Source: Lunularia cruciata
Lineage: Eukaryota; Streptophyta; Marchantiopsida; Lunulariales; Lunulariaceae
Reading direction: 5' to 3'
Assembly: GCA_948567375.1 (NCBI GenBank)
Contig: OX419758.1
Location: 48,747,473 to 48,811,472 of the forward strand
Length of the DNA: 64,000 bases
The position numbers and the translations under genes were made by a program. Of the stretch, positions 33,332 to 45,700 are shown in pieces. Position 1 is the first letter of the stretch. Each line of letters opens with the position of its first letter. The notes beneath the pieces were generated by a model, which searched no databases, was not told the origin of the DNA, and saw nothing but the letters and a program-made list of their open reading frames with translations.

Positions 33332-35068
33332 ATGTTGGTCGCGAATACCGCATCGATTTCTCTTGTCTGTGGGGCTACTCCTTTCTCGAGAGGTGAACCA
33401 GGCGGATGTTCGGGACGAAGTGATGTCCCCAGCAGCAATGTCTCAACGAGTTCAATGATTCCCGGCCATGCCGTTATGGTCGCGCCGGTCGCAGGACCCA
33501 GTGTATGGAGCCCTAAAGGAGGTTTTGGAAGAGTGAAAGGATTTGACCGTGCTTTTACAGGCTCTGTGCAGAAGCAGCAGATATGGAGGAAAAAATCAGG
33601 AGTGGCTATGGCCACTATGGCTCCTACACGACCTCAGGAACAGGAGCAAGGGCGAGACGGGGAAACTCAGGAGGATTCGAGGTCGAACGAGGACAGCAGT
33701 GGAACCTTCTCATGGAAGGATCATTGGTATCCTGTTTCCCTCATCGAGGATCTAGATACGGAGATACCAACTCCGTTCCAAGTTCTTGGTAGGGATATTG
33801 TTGTGTGGAAGGACAAGGAGGGAAGCTGGCGGGCGTTTTTGGATAAGTGCCCTCATCGGCTAGCACCTCTGTCCGAAGGGCGAATTGATGAGAATGGGTG
33901 GCTACAGTGCTCATACCATGGCTGGTCGTTTAAGCCTGATGGAGCCTGTGGAATAATTCCTCAAGCTGCAACACAGGGACCTGAGGCCAAAGCACAGTTT
34001 TCACCCCGAGCTTGTGCGACCACGTATCCTACACTAGTATCAGATGGCTTGCTGTTTGTGTGGCCGAATGAGAAGGGGTGGGAGAAGGCACAAAATACTG
34101 AACCTCCTAGGCTGCCTCCTGCTTTCTCTGATCCGGACTTTGCTGTAGTGAACATTCAAAGGGATTTGTTCTATGGATACGACACGTTAATGGAGAATGT
34201 ATCCGATCCATCTCATATTGATTTCGCTCATCACAAAGTAACGGGGAGGAGAGACAGAGCGAAACCACTGCCTTTCCAGGTGGAGGAGAGTGGCTACTGG
34301 GGCTTCAAGGGCAGCAACTCAGACATACCGAAGATCACCACGGGCTTTTTGCCCCCATGCTACTACTATAACAAGATAGAAATTCCAGCACCAAAACTAC
34401 CTTTCTCGAAGCAAGACACATGGACAATATGGATCTGTTCTTTTAACGTTCCTATGGCACCAGGTAAAACACGGTCAATTGTTTGCAGTGCCCGAAATTT
34501 CTTTCAGTTCACGGTGCCTGGGCCCGAGTGGTGGAAGCTCATGCCACGTTGGTACGAACACTGGACTAGCAACAAAGTTTATGATGGAGACATGATTGTG
34601 CTCCAAGGACAGGAGAAATACTTCAGCAGCAGCGGGAACTTCTCTGACGTGAGCAAGAATTATACGAAGTTGACCTTCACGCCAACTCAGGCTGATCGAT
34701 TTGTCCTGGCCTTTCGGAATTGGCTGAGGAAGCATGGGAATGGTCAACCAGAGTGGTTCCCTGAAACCGATCTAAATCAACCACTGCCATCAGTGGTTCT
34801 ATCTAAACGACAGATGCTTGACAGATATGAGCAGCATACTCTGAAGTGTTCCTCATGCAGAAAAGCTCTAGAGAACTTTCGGCTTGCTCAAAAGTTGTTG
34901 TGGGGCGCCACAGTTGTGCTTGCTGCAGGTGCTGGAGTGCCACCAGATATGTCCTTACGTCTTCTTTGCGCTGCCTCGGCGGTCATTTGTGCTGGATTAG
35001 CTTACTGTCTTAGAGGGGCAGAAAAGAACTTCCTTTTCAAGGACTATGTGCATGCGAAAATTGATTAA
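33332..35068 (+). CDS. PAO: Pheophorbide a oxygenase, chloroplast
   Basis: A single uninterrupted 578-codon frame. The product is a Rieske-type monooxygenase that opens the ring of pheophorbide a during chlorophyll breakdown at the chloroplast envelope. Residues about 1-95 are Ser/Gly/Arg-rich and fit a transit peptide. The Rieske [2Fe-2S] ligands are Cys173, His175 (CPHRLAPL), Cys193 and His196 (CSYHGW). The mononuclear iron site is the block NVSDPSHIDFAHH (Asn289, Asp292, His295, His300). A Cys-Ser-Ser-Cys pair at 506-509 is the redox motif shared by PAO, PTC52 and TIC55. Two hydrophobic helices follow (about 523-560), ending KDYVHAKID. Long identical blocks such as DRAKPLPF and MAPGKTRSIVCSARNFFQF favour PAO over PTC52 or TIC55. 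Length is normal for the family. The first ATG was chosen because it leaves a full transit peptide. The lack of introns is odd compared with seed-plant PAO genes. Confidence 0.93.
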   Translation: MLVANTASISLVCGATPFSRGEPGGCSGRSDVPSSNVSTSSMIPGHAVMVAPVAGPSVWSPKGGFGRVKGFDRAFTGSVQKQQIWRKKSGVAMATMAPTRPQEQEQGRDGETQEDSRSNEDSSGTFSWKDHWYPVSLIEDLDTEIPTPFQVLGRDIVVWKDKEGSWRAFLDKCPHRLAPLSEGRIDENGWLQCSYHGWSFKPDGACGIIPQAATQGPEAKAQFSPRACATTYPTLVSDGLLFVWPNEKGWEKAQNTEPPRLPPAFSDPDFAVVNIQRDLFYGYDTLMENVSDPSHIDFAHHKVTGRRDRAKPLPFQVEESGYWGFKGSNSDIPKITTGFLPPCYYYNKIEIPAPKLPFSKQDTWTIWICSFNVPMAPGKTRSIVCSARNFFQFTVPGPEWWKLMPRWYEHWTSNKVYDGDMIVLQGQEKYFSSSGNFSDVSKNYTKLTFTPTQADRFVLAFRNWLRKHGNGQPEWFPETDLNQPLPSVVLSKRQMLDRYEQHTLKCSSCRKALENFRLAQKLLWGATVVLAAGAGVPPDMSLRLLCAASAVICAGLAYCLRGAEKNFLFKDYVHAKID

Positions 35069-38000
35069 ACTTTAAACTTTGTTACCAATTTGACGAAACT
35101 CTGTCAGCAGACTTACATAGTGGGTATGGGGAATTATTGTTGCTGATATGATCTCCCGAGGAGGCAATGTGATGGTGATGTGACTTGTTTGTCATGTTAT
35201 TTTGGCCAGAGGTAGTCGACACTCGCTGGTAATTGTAACTGGCTCCAGGATGTACAATTGGAAGTCCTTGTACAGGTGTTTAAAGACGTGTATATATTAT
35301 GGACTGATTTTTTTTGCCCACCTTGTTCTCAATTCATTTTTCTCCGTAGCTGCCTTGTTAATAGGATTGTGGCGAGTGAATACGACAACAATCCTGTAGA
35401 CGCTCAACGACCAATGTGAAAAGATATTTCTATCGCTGCTCAATTCAGTCGAACGTCTGACACACGTACTGAGGTTCTGGTAGATGGTTATGTGGTAAGG
35501 CAGGTTTCTACTCCTCGATATCCTCCTAACTGAATTATACGTGAAAGATACTGAAGCAGATCAGGCTCTGCAAAGCCTGTATTGGGCGCAGCGTTGGATT
35601 GGATGCACACTCTCAAGCTGTTGCTTTTCCTACCTTGTTTCGTTTTTCCATGTCGATTTTCTCTGCAGAATTATAATGCCTAGTCAAATTAGTTCTTTAA
35701 CGTTATTAACTCATTGTCTAGCTCCTGAGGCTGAACCTTCATGAGAAACATCGGGGACTTCTGCAAGGGAACGCACTGTCGTGGCACGTCTATTCTTGAC
35801 ATTTGCTGGGGTGATCACCGCTGGTGAGAGGCGTGTACTTGGAAGCTTGATTTCCTTCATGATTCTCAGTTCAAGTATCTGCACGTTCTTCATTGGGATT
35901 GGTAGTCATTCTATCTATTCCACTTGAAAGTGCTTGTTACATGTCACTATTTCTTCTGATCACGTAGTCTCGTCGCTTGCGGCGCTCGTTTGGTTGCGTC
36001 ATAAAACAGCTTCACTCCGTACCACTGGACATTTTATGGGGAAAGAAGACTGATAGAAGACAACATCGATCTGAACCTCTATGTTAGCGAAGAGAAATTG
36101 TTCCATAGTGAAAGTTCCCGGGAAGTAGTTCGTGGCGCGAAATGGATTTTGTGAACATCACGTGGACTGCCCATATGCACGACCTTGCGTGATATGTTAG
36201 GGGAGAGGTCTTGCGTGATATGTAAGATGGCTTCGTTTTGTGTAACAAGGGAGTTCCTGGCCATGAGTTGGGGATCCCGGTTATCAGGTCACCCCTCCGC
36301 CACTAAGATGTCTAGGGTAAATCTTATTTTCTTAGCAACCAGAACTTTCAACCGGATCTTCCGGGGATCTCGCTTGTCAGGTTTCCTCGCCTATAAGCTT
36401 TAGGCACATCATAAACGAAGACGCGTTCTTGCCGAAGTGCTCCAACTATATGTGGGGTATCGGCGATATTCCCAGTAAAGGCATAAGGCAATCAGCATGA
36501 GGATCAGGCCGCACCTTCAGGCTGAAAATTTAAGTATATATTTCTCGTTACATGAATAATTAGAGAAGAGACGAAATATTGAGAAAGGAAACCGAATTGT
36601 AAAGTCAAAAAATATAGGGAAGAGATTAATATCAGAAAAATAGGTTAGAATTGACATGAGACGACATATGTATCGGTGAGAACACAAATTCTATCCAATA
36701 GTTCATATTTTCAACTAGAATCTCGTATGAGTCACCCTACGTCTGAAAGATGTTGATTATTATAAGATATTTTATATCACCTCAGATTCATCAAATTAAA
36801 ACCACTTAGATTTTGGTCTATTCATAAGAAGCAAATGGTAAAACAGGCTACACACTACTGACTTTATCCTTTGATGCGTGGCAACCAATAAGGGGAGATA
36901 GTTATGTGAGTTTCGCACAAAGATCAGAAGTCAAAATTTCAGAATATTCATTATCAGCTTCCCGAAAATGGTGATTTGAACTAGAAAAGTAAGAAGTAAA
37001 AGATACCCACTCATCGATTCTCTTTGCAAGTGAAAGGTGTGCATGAGATCCTTTCCACTCTCTCTACTTTTCACTCTTCTTAAATAGACGGGGATTCACC
37101 GCCAATAACAGACCTTAGACGTCCATAATGAACGGGACATATTATGGGACATACATACCCCTGATATTATAGAGCGTTTGAAGTACAATTATTATTAAAT
37201 TGCGGTGTCACATGATAGGTTCAGCATACAATGTTGAGTTTTGTCTGCTTAATAGAAGTAGGAATTACCATACAATCTTCTCTTTATTGCAAGTTTTTGG
37301 TAAACGAACTTGCAAACAAGTTGACACGTGACCTGACTTTTGTATCAATTCAACCAGGTGACTTTAGGATAAACAAGATAGATCGGAAGATCAAAGCGAC
37401 TCGCAAATGAATGAAAAGGAAAAAAAGTTTTAGAAGATACTGCTGAACGTTTATGGAGTTTCTTTTACGGAAGTCGAAAAGGGAGTTTTGGCTGAACTCG
37501 AACAAGGACTTCCAAGAATTTCAATTTTTGTAGCATTTGCAGGTAGTAATGTTGTATTTTGACCTTTTCGGTACTTCTTGTCCTTGCAATGATAACAAAA
37601 GAAAACTTCGCTAGATTTGAAAAAACGGCAAATTAAACACAGATATAAGTTTGTAAGTACATCATGACAAATAATCTGAGAAGTACAGTATTGAAGGTCT
37701 ATGCGAACTGTGAAATGAGGTCAACCACATTATTTTCGCTTTTACTCTTTCATCTTGTGTTGTAGATATCGATTATTCAAATCAATCAATAAATGGAACA
37801 TCATGGTTTGCACAAAGTTCCCCTTAACTATGCTCTATAATGTCTATGGCGTATTGTAGTGTTGACGGCCTCATGCTCACATAGAGCATGCAGGGTTGGA
37901 TCCCAGCCCTCACACATTCTCTCCGGGGAACTTCCATGATTTTTCTTCTGAGCCTTGTGCGGTCGATGTCCTATGCACTAACTTTTACGATACAATCACT

Positions 38001-38435
38001 ATGTCATGCTTTTCTACTCAAGGTTACATTTGTTCGCACTCATCCGGTACTACAGGTATCACAAACACCATACTAACTCTTGTATGTATATGCTTATTCC
38101 CTCTGTAACTGAGAAGTATGACGATCTTTACTGTGTTACTATCAAACGTCAAGAGTCAGTACGTTCAGACGTGGGTGTAGAACTGGGTTGTTTCCAACGC
38201 GTTCTGTATTACATTACGAAATATACTGTAATGTCTGGTTCAAATGGTTGTGAAAGGCACTCCATACGTTACAGATACGTGCCCACGGTCCAGACCTTTT
38301 GTAAGGTGAATGACCTCGTATAGGCAAGAGCCAACGTGGACGCATCTTTTTATCCCGTTAGCGGATGCGCTCACTGTACTGTAGATCGCTATGACTGTCA
38401 AGCTCCTTCGTTTGTAATGAGGTTTCCCCGTGCAG
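35069..38435. other. Spacer between PAO and the RsgA-like GTPase
   Basis: No convincing gene. A hydrophobic open stretch at about 35745-35925 (VARLFLTFAGVITAG...) follows an in-frame stop and lacks a start. The end of the spacer should hold the GTPase 5' untranslated region. The bases GTTTCCCCGTGCAG just before ATG 38436 look like a splice acceptor, so a leader intron is possible. Confidence 0.4.
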
Positions 38436-41106
38436 ATGAGTCTGAAGTCTTTCATTCACGGTAGCAAAGATCTCCAATCACAAAAAATGACCGTGCGGGT
38501 TTTGTTAAACCCTTGTCCATACTCCCAGCTGGCTCCTGCTAGAGTGATATGGACCACTTTATGTCGGTCTCGTTCCTCAAAGTGCACATGGAGTACTTCG
38601 CTTGTAGACCGGGAACTGATTGTCATGAAGTCGAATTTGAAATACAGACATTCTGCGCAGAGAAGATTGAGGGTATTTGCTGCTAGAAAGAATGTGACCT
38701 CTAGAAGAATCCAACAGTCCAAGAGTCGAACGACCGAGAAACCAAGTAAACTTGGATCAGTTGGAATTCCAACGGAAAGTAATCATCTTTTGCAGGGCAA
38801 CAAACTAAGCATAGACTGCCTCCTGAATGAGGATCAGGCAATCGGGCAAGTGATCACAGCTCAGGCAAACTTCATGAGAGTTATCGTTGAGAAAGGCGGA
38901 AAGCTGGAATTTTCCGACAGAAGGGAAAATTCAGAAACGACGGTCAAGCCGAACCAGCTCACTGAAGTTGACGAGCGTGAATCTGCAGCCAACGTAGCCG
39001 CCCTAGAGGTAGTTGAGGCCAACATTCCTGACTTTCCAGGGGTAAGAACGGAGAACAAGAGACTGGAGCTTCTGTGTGTCGTGCGCGGGCTGCTCAAGAA
39101 GATCAAAAGACGTGTTCTGGTAGGAGATAAAGTCCTAGTATCAGGTATTGACTGGACAGAGAAAAGAGGAATGATAGAAGAGGTTTTGGATCGGAGCTCC
39201 GAGATTGTCGATCCTCCTGTGGCGAATGTCAACTACCTCCTCGTCGTTTTCTCAATTGATCAACCACAGATTGACGAGAAAGTGCTCAGCCGATTCTTGG
39301 TAGAGGCAGAATCAACAGAGATTGCTTTCACTTTGGTTTTGAATAAGGCTGACCTCGTCGAGCCTGAGGTAAGAATAGCAACTAAGGGTTCACTAATGTT
39401 ACGGACTCTTGTTTCCCTATCCATTTCAAGCTTGTCTGAGTACAACCGGTGACGAGTAAAATAACACAGGTTTTGGACGACATAACTTCGTTCTTGTACG
39501 TTCAAATCAAATCAGGCTAAAATCGCTACTTTCTGCTCATCTTCACCGCCACTTCGATCCTTTTGCATATAGCTGTGTATCGTGAGGATTTTGCGACTTC
39601 CTTTACCAACAGCGTGACTTCTGGATTTCAGGTTGTCGAATCATGGCAATCTCGACTTGCGGACTGGGGCTACAGGCCGATCCTGTGCAGTGCAGATCAA
39701 AGGGAAGGCCTAGCGGATCTGACCAGTCTTGTAAAGAATAAAGTAACAGTGATCCTTGGCCCAAGTGGCGTTGGGAAGTCGAGCCTCATCAATGCCTTTC
39801 GTGACCAGAGACGATTGACGCATTTACATGAGTCGGATGAAGTACGAGAGGCAGCAGTGCTTGTGGATGCTGTTGGCAGAACTGAAGCACCCGCGGAAAA
39901 GGTTAGTGTAATGCTTACCTCAATTTGTTTACCCTGAGAAAGCACAATTCGTGGTGTACATCACTACAGAGGCTTCCGCACACAGCAAAATTGAGGTTTG
40001 TGGTGACGAACAATGAATCCCAAAACAATTGTTTCCTCCTACACTGTGTACTGTATTCGAGTAAGTCCTGAGGAAGTTTTTCTTGTTGAAAATTTTATCA
40101 CATTCGTGGCCTGTGAAGGTGGAAGGTGCTTATTAAATTGATGGTATGATGATCTTTTGAAGATATTCGATGCTTCAGAAGCTTTTGAAGATCTGCGAGT
40201 AGGTGAAGTCTCGTTAGCAAGTGGAAGAGGAAAACACACAACCCGCCACGTTTCACTGCTTCGCGTACCAGCTGGGGATGGCTTACTTGCCGACACACCT
40301 GGATTTAGCCAACCCAGCCTTACCAAAGTTACAAGCGCCTCGTTATCTGAACTCTTTCCGGAGGTATGACTACTAACTTCTTTTAAACAGAGTAATCTAC
40401 ATGGCCACAATAACTTGACCTCCTCTCTGAGATCTTGGAATTGTAATAGATAAGGAGGCGAATGGCTGAAAGCGAAGATGGGAGATGTGCATTTCCCAAC
40501 TGCATGCACCTAGGAGAACCAAATTGTTCAGTTGGCCAAGATTGGGACAGATATTCCCACTACCTTGATCTGCTGGATGAAATACGCATGAGGGAGAAAG
40601 TACAGAAGAAAGTACTTGGGACAAAACGGGAAAGTGACATGAGGTTCGTCATTCGAGGCTCAACAGACGAACAATTGCAGTGTTTTATTTGTTGCTTGTA
40701 ACGAGCTAAAATTACTATAATGTCAATCCCATCAACCGCCCTTTCCTCGGCTTCAGTACGCATTACGTACGCACTCTGCTCGGCTCAGCTCGGCTCAGCT
40801 CGGCTAAAGTACTTCGCTACTACTGAGCCCTTTATCTTCAAGAACTGTTGTTCGAGTACCTCATGTTGAGAAGTTGGATTTGTGATCATAGTTAATAAAC
40901 CATTGTCCAATGTCGTGTGGTGCAGATATAAGATGGGAGCGGAAGGCGTCAAGAAAGCAGAGCCAAGGCTAGCACTGAATAAACACAGGAGAGAATCTAG
41001 GAAGCAAGTTAACCAATCTTTAGAGGACGTATTTCGAGAAGCAGAGGAGCTGCAAGCTGATTTGGATGATGATGTTGATATAGAAGCAAGAGCTGAGCAT
41101 GCATAA
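38436..41106 (+). CDS. RsgA/YjeQ-type circularly permuted GTPase, probably organellar
   Basis: Five exons keep frame: 38436-39368, 39632-39901, 40163-40363, 40450-40643 and 40926-41106 (592 codons plus stop). In bacteria RsgA helps mature the small ribosomal subunit; plant relatives act in organelles. Residues 1 to about 100 are basic and Ser-rich, like a transit peptide. An OB-fold region follows (about 190-260, CVVRGLLKKIKRRVLVGDKV). The GTPase motifs come in permuted order: G4 NKAD near residue 303, then G1 GPSGVGKSS, G2 region GRGKHTTRH, and G3 DTPGF. The C-terminal zinc site is CAFPNCMHLGEPNC. The tail is acidic. ATG 38436 is the first in frame; ATG 38487 is an alternative. Intron 4 holds a short minisatellite. 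The gene faces PARP2 tail to tail. Confidence 0.9.
40778..40806 (+). repeat. Minisatellite, about three copies of GCTCGGCTCA
   Basis: A 10-base unit repeated in tandem in intron 4 of the RsgA-like gene. Confidence 0.7.
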
Positions 41107-42780
41107 CCAAATCATCTTTTACCATCTGGAGTCTCCACTCACCTGCAGACAAGGAGAGCGACAACATCTTGGTTGGCATGTCCATCCTGATCACTTGACT
41201 TCTCGATTATACTCCAAGGTTGGAAGAAACATGACCCCAGTATAGACGTGTAGTACTCCGGAATATTAGCTTGCTTCGTCGATCCTAGGTTTTCCAAAGC
41301 AACATCATTGACTTGTTTCCCACAGCGAGTCTACTTTTATGTGAATTTTCTTTTTAGATAGATAGCAAGCAAACCGGATGATCACGATAACATATTGTTG
41401 GAACCTCAAGTCAATGATTCTACTTAGGAAAGATCTAGAGTGCCGCAATGAGGAAGTTATTCTTCCTCATTAAGTGATGCGTGCTGAAGTCTTGGGCCCT
41501 TAACACTGACTAAACGATGACAGGGAGTAGGTGGTCTAGCAGTTAATGAAGGAGAGAAGTTCGTTTAGGTGAGTACTTGGCCAAGTTGATATCTTACACA
41601 CATGACGTCAGCACGAGGCTTATGTTAGTCGAGGAAGGTCAGAAGATTATCTAACTTCCGTACTCTCCTCTCGTGGAAAGTCTTTCATTACAATTACCAT
41701 ATCTTTATGTGTCACACTTCGACGAGTGAGGAGACCGACAAAGAGAGGGCATCGGAAACTGATGCTTATTCATGGTTATACTAGAGGTTGTTCAGATGTT
41801 GGAATCTGGCACAAGGTCTCCCAACTTTCGGTCCCAGCATGATATAGCATGCAGCATACAGCAAGCATTTGCACATTTCGGTCCCAGCATGACTCTCCAT
41901 CAGTGCCGTGTAGATAGATCTCTCATTCCTCCAATAACTTCTATCCTCATATATCCATATCCTAACAACACTATCCACTTCTATAAGATATTTCATGTCA
42001 CCTACATTTCATCTCCTCATATCCATTTCTAGAAGATATGGATAACCATAAGGACTTGGGTACTTTTTCATTATGTATGATTATAATTCCCTACCGTCCA
42101 TGCAAGTATGTGTTGTTTGGAGCAATTCTGGTTTATCACTCCTGCATCATTGATGAACTTCAGGGACGACAACTTGCAACCCTTGATACTTCTGACCTCA
42201 TGTAATCAGCTTGGCATCTGCCTAGACAGTTTGCGTACATGATCAGTGAATATTGGCATTTCCTTGGTACGCTACACCAAGGTCACCGGGTTTAGAGGTC
42301 TGGAAGATTCCAAATCTTTTGACAGAAAAATCTAGTTAAGAACAAACTATCCGCAGATCACTCCACCGAATCAAAGTGCCTGCCTAGAACAACTATCCTC
42401 TCGACACTTCAGGAAGCTAGTCGTTAGATTTGCACATTTTTGAGTAATGTTGTCACCTGCACTATTTATTCACCAGCGCTCATCATCAACAAATCGAGCG
42501 TATGGATATTACATGGGGATTTAGAGGACTTCGGGGGAAACGCGATGTGTAACTCATATTAGTATCTGCGATGTCTCACACACTCACCTCATCGTTCTAG
42601 AAACAAGTTGCCAGAACTCTAAAATATGTGCAGGATGATGACTCAACGCAAATCCGAATCATAGAAACAGTAGTACTTAGCCGGATTGGTGTGCATCCCC
42701 TTAAGGCCTTCAACGGATTGGCTTCTTTATTCTCCTGGGCAGTCCATATTCCAAGTGACAAGTGACAAGTCCTCGCGTAA
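41107..42780. other. Spacer between two convergent genes
   Basis: Holds the 3' untranslated regions of the GTPase gene and PARP2. TTTCGGTCCCAGCATGA occurs twice (about 41828 and 41877). No gene seen. Confidence 0.45.
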
Positions 42781-45700
42781 CTATCGACCACTTTTATAGT
42801 TGAATTTGGTTAGCAGGAGATACTTCATCCGTATTTGTGCAGTATCGTAAACGATGTACTCGTTATAGAGAAGATGTGCCTGAAACCAGCAATTGAACAC
42901 CATTATGATTTAGAACATATACAGATGTAGGAGAATCACTGATTGCAAAACCTACAGGACATGGACCTGACTAACAAATAGTCATTCACGAGGTGAAAAG
43001 AGAATTATGCTGAAACTCTTAACTAGCGCTGTAAGGAAGTGAGGTGTGGAATGTAACTCACGTACCCCTTTCACGTGTGCTTTCTTTGGTGTCCCCATGG
43101 GCACAACAACACCATCGTCTAAAACCTTCATTTGCTTTGGATCAGGAGCAGTAGTTCCGATACCTTTCGTACTGCACAATCATTGATCAGTTTCAGTTAT
43201 CGATCTTGAAAACCCTACTGGATTCTCCGCCTCGAAGTGCCCATTCCCATGGACTACTGTGTGAGATCAGGCTACAAGGAAGAATCAAAGGTAATCCTAC
43301 GCCCGGTGGTACAGCGATGAGGGCAGAAGCCGTGCGTAGCACGGGGAATCCACACCTTGTGATACAGTGACATGTACTGTTTGTAAAATGAGTGAGGAAT
43401 ACATTGATCACAAACCTGAGTTTTCCTGGTGGTAACTGGTCAGCATGATAGTCACTCTCTAGGAGCTCTCGCATGTCTCCCAGTGCAACCTATCATAAAG
43501 ACAAGAACCTGATTATTAGGCCTATCCCGTGCGTCTAGGAGCTGCAAACATGTACAAATTTTAATCAGCTACAGGACGTTCAATTCCCGAAATCTAAAGG
43601 TTTGAAAAGCGATGAAGAGTATCACCTCACATAATAGGAGAATCCCAGTAGGCTCTGAGGACGATGTGTAGCAGTAGTTGGCACTCTTAGAAACCATGTC
43701 TGCAAAGTATACACCTTTGCCAAACATGTAACCAGTCACGGGAGCCTCTGGGGGTGCAATTCTTAACCCTGTTGACAAGATGAGTGTCAGCCACTAGGAA
43801 GTTTAGATGAAAGACAAAAGAGAAGGTTCATTTCACTCTTTCTCCATCTTTCTAGTAGAACTTCAGTTCCCATCGTGAAGGTATGTTAAAACCGGGTCCA
43901 GCAAGCTGAACAGATGTCTACAAGGACTCCCTTTAACCATTGTAGAGTGTCTCTATTACGACATCACTTTTACCTTGTGATAAAATACCGGTCCAGTTAC
44001 ATAGCCTTGAGCCGTGCCACAAAAGCATTCTATTGTTTGAACCTGCAAACTAAAAAAAGCAAAAGCGTTCACCCAAGACATATCAAACACGTTGTCAGCT
44101 CGTCTGTTGTTGATAAATCAGCGAATACACACTTATGGCAGGCTTACATGATTTTCAACTAGTGATGGACATGTTCTTGGAACACACCTCGAAATAGGAC
44201 CAGCGGGTGGGGCTAATTGACTTCATCAAAGATTACACTTTGCCCTTAACCTAAACATCTCTACTGAAGGCTTCAATGTCTGACCGGTTCAAACCAAAAG
44301 AAGGTTCAAAAGTACCATTAGATTCCAACTCTCAAGTTACTTACTGGCTTGAAACGGTCATCTTCATTTTCTCTTACTACCTCATATATCTGCTCCACTT
44401 CTAGAGAGTAGCGGTTGTGTGTAGCAGCATGAGTATTACTCACGTATTCTTTGATCTGGAAAAACAGATGCAAGCTCACATACTTAGAGACAGAGTGACA
44501 GGACATGCTGATTAGTTTTACTGATGAAGATCAGCAACAAACTTTACTAATGAAGACTAAGTGGCACCTACCCAATCAGCTTGAGCACCATCCATGGGCA
44601 TAGGCTCAATCTCGCATTTTAGACGTTGATAGTGGTGGAATGCAGGATCATCCTGTTTTGCCAGTAGAAGGAGGGGTTTGTCAAAACAGAAAAAATTCCA
44701 TCACCCAACACAAACTACTTGCCGAATACCCTAACAGTCACTGTTATAAGTATAGAAGCCAACTGTACGCAATATCGAGTTCTGGACATATTACAGATGG
44801 ACTTGCGAGACCACCCAACATACCTCTTCATCATCGCCCTGAGTACTCAAGATTTTTGAGGCCAGCTCAATCTCGCCAAGGGCTTCAACCTAAAAATGAA
44901 GAGTTAGTAGCGCAAGTAAACCTTACGCTATGAAGATATAAATGTATTTCAGGATGAAATTCGGTTGAAAGCTGGACGACCTCAACTTCTATTACGAATT
45001 AGATCTGTCTCTTAAAGCATTGTGATGCATGAACAAAAATTTAGAAATCCACAAGAAGCAATCCAGCAAGTTATGTAAGTCGGGAAAGTACCATTTCTAG
45101 CTTTTTCTTCAGTACTTGGGGAGTATCTATGATGAATAGGCCTGCACAATTTACAAAGTATGTTCTAGTAGGTAAGAAATGTTTTAAGTTAATTGTCTCT
45201 ATAAGAATTCTACACGCAATTGCCACAATCAACTTGTTAGATAAGGACAAATGATTGTAACAGGATTATGTTCGAAGACTCACTCATATTGCGAAATCCG
45301 AAGTCATGTGGTATGGTAGTGTAGAACTCACTGAAAGAAGTGAATAAATTTGTTTAGTGTTTTGATTGCTCCAAAATACTGACCCAAAAATTTGTCCTTC
45401 CATGCATCTTCTGGTCTTGCCACAATTACAATTCAAAACCAATTCCGAATAGGGTTCAATTTTGCAATCAGGTTAGCATATATCTCGGGGAGTGGTCAAC
45501 CCCGAAAAGCTAAGCCTGATTCATTGTTGATTAGAGAAAAGCTCTATGTAAAGGTGCCTTACCGCTAAGCATGCACGCAATGTTCATCCACTCAAAATCA
45601 GTCGCACTCAAGAACAGTGTTTGGATCGCAAGAAGATCCACTAAACGTATCTCCAGCGTTCCCAAGCTAATCAGGATGTACTCCATTAGAAAGTCTTTCC

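Noticed and set aside
35541-35925. Possible coding stretch downstream of PAO
   Set aside because: Stops interrupt it, there is no fitting start, and no homologous domain was recognised.
37866-37916. tRNA-like T-arm sequence (AGGGTTGGATCCCAGCCCT)
   Set aside because: No acceptor stem, anticodon arm or D arm could be built around it.
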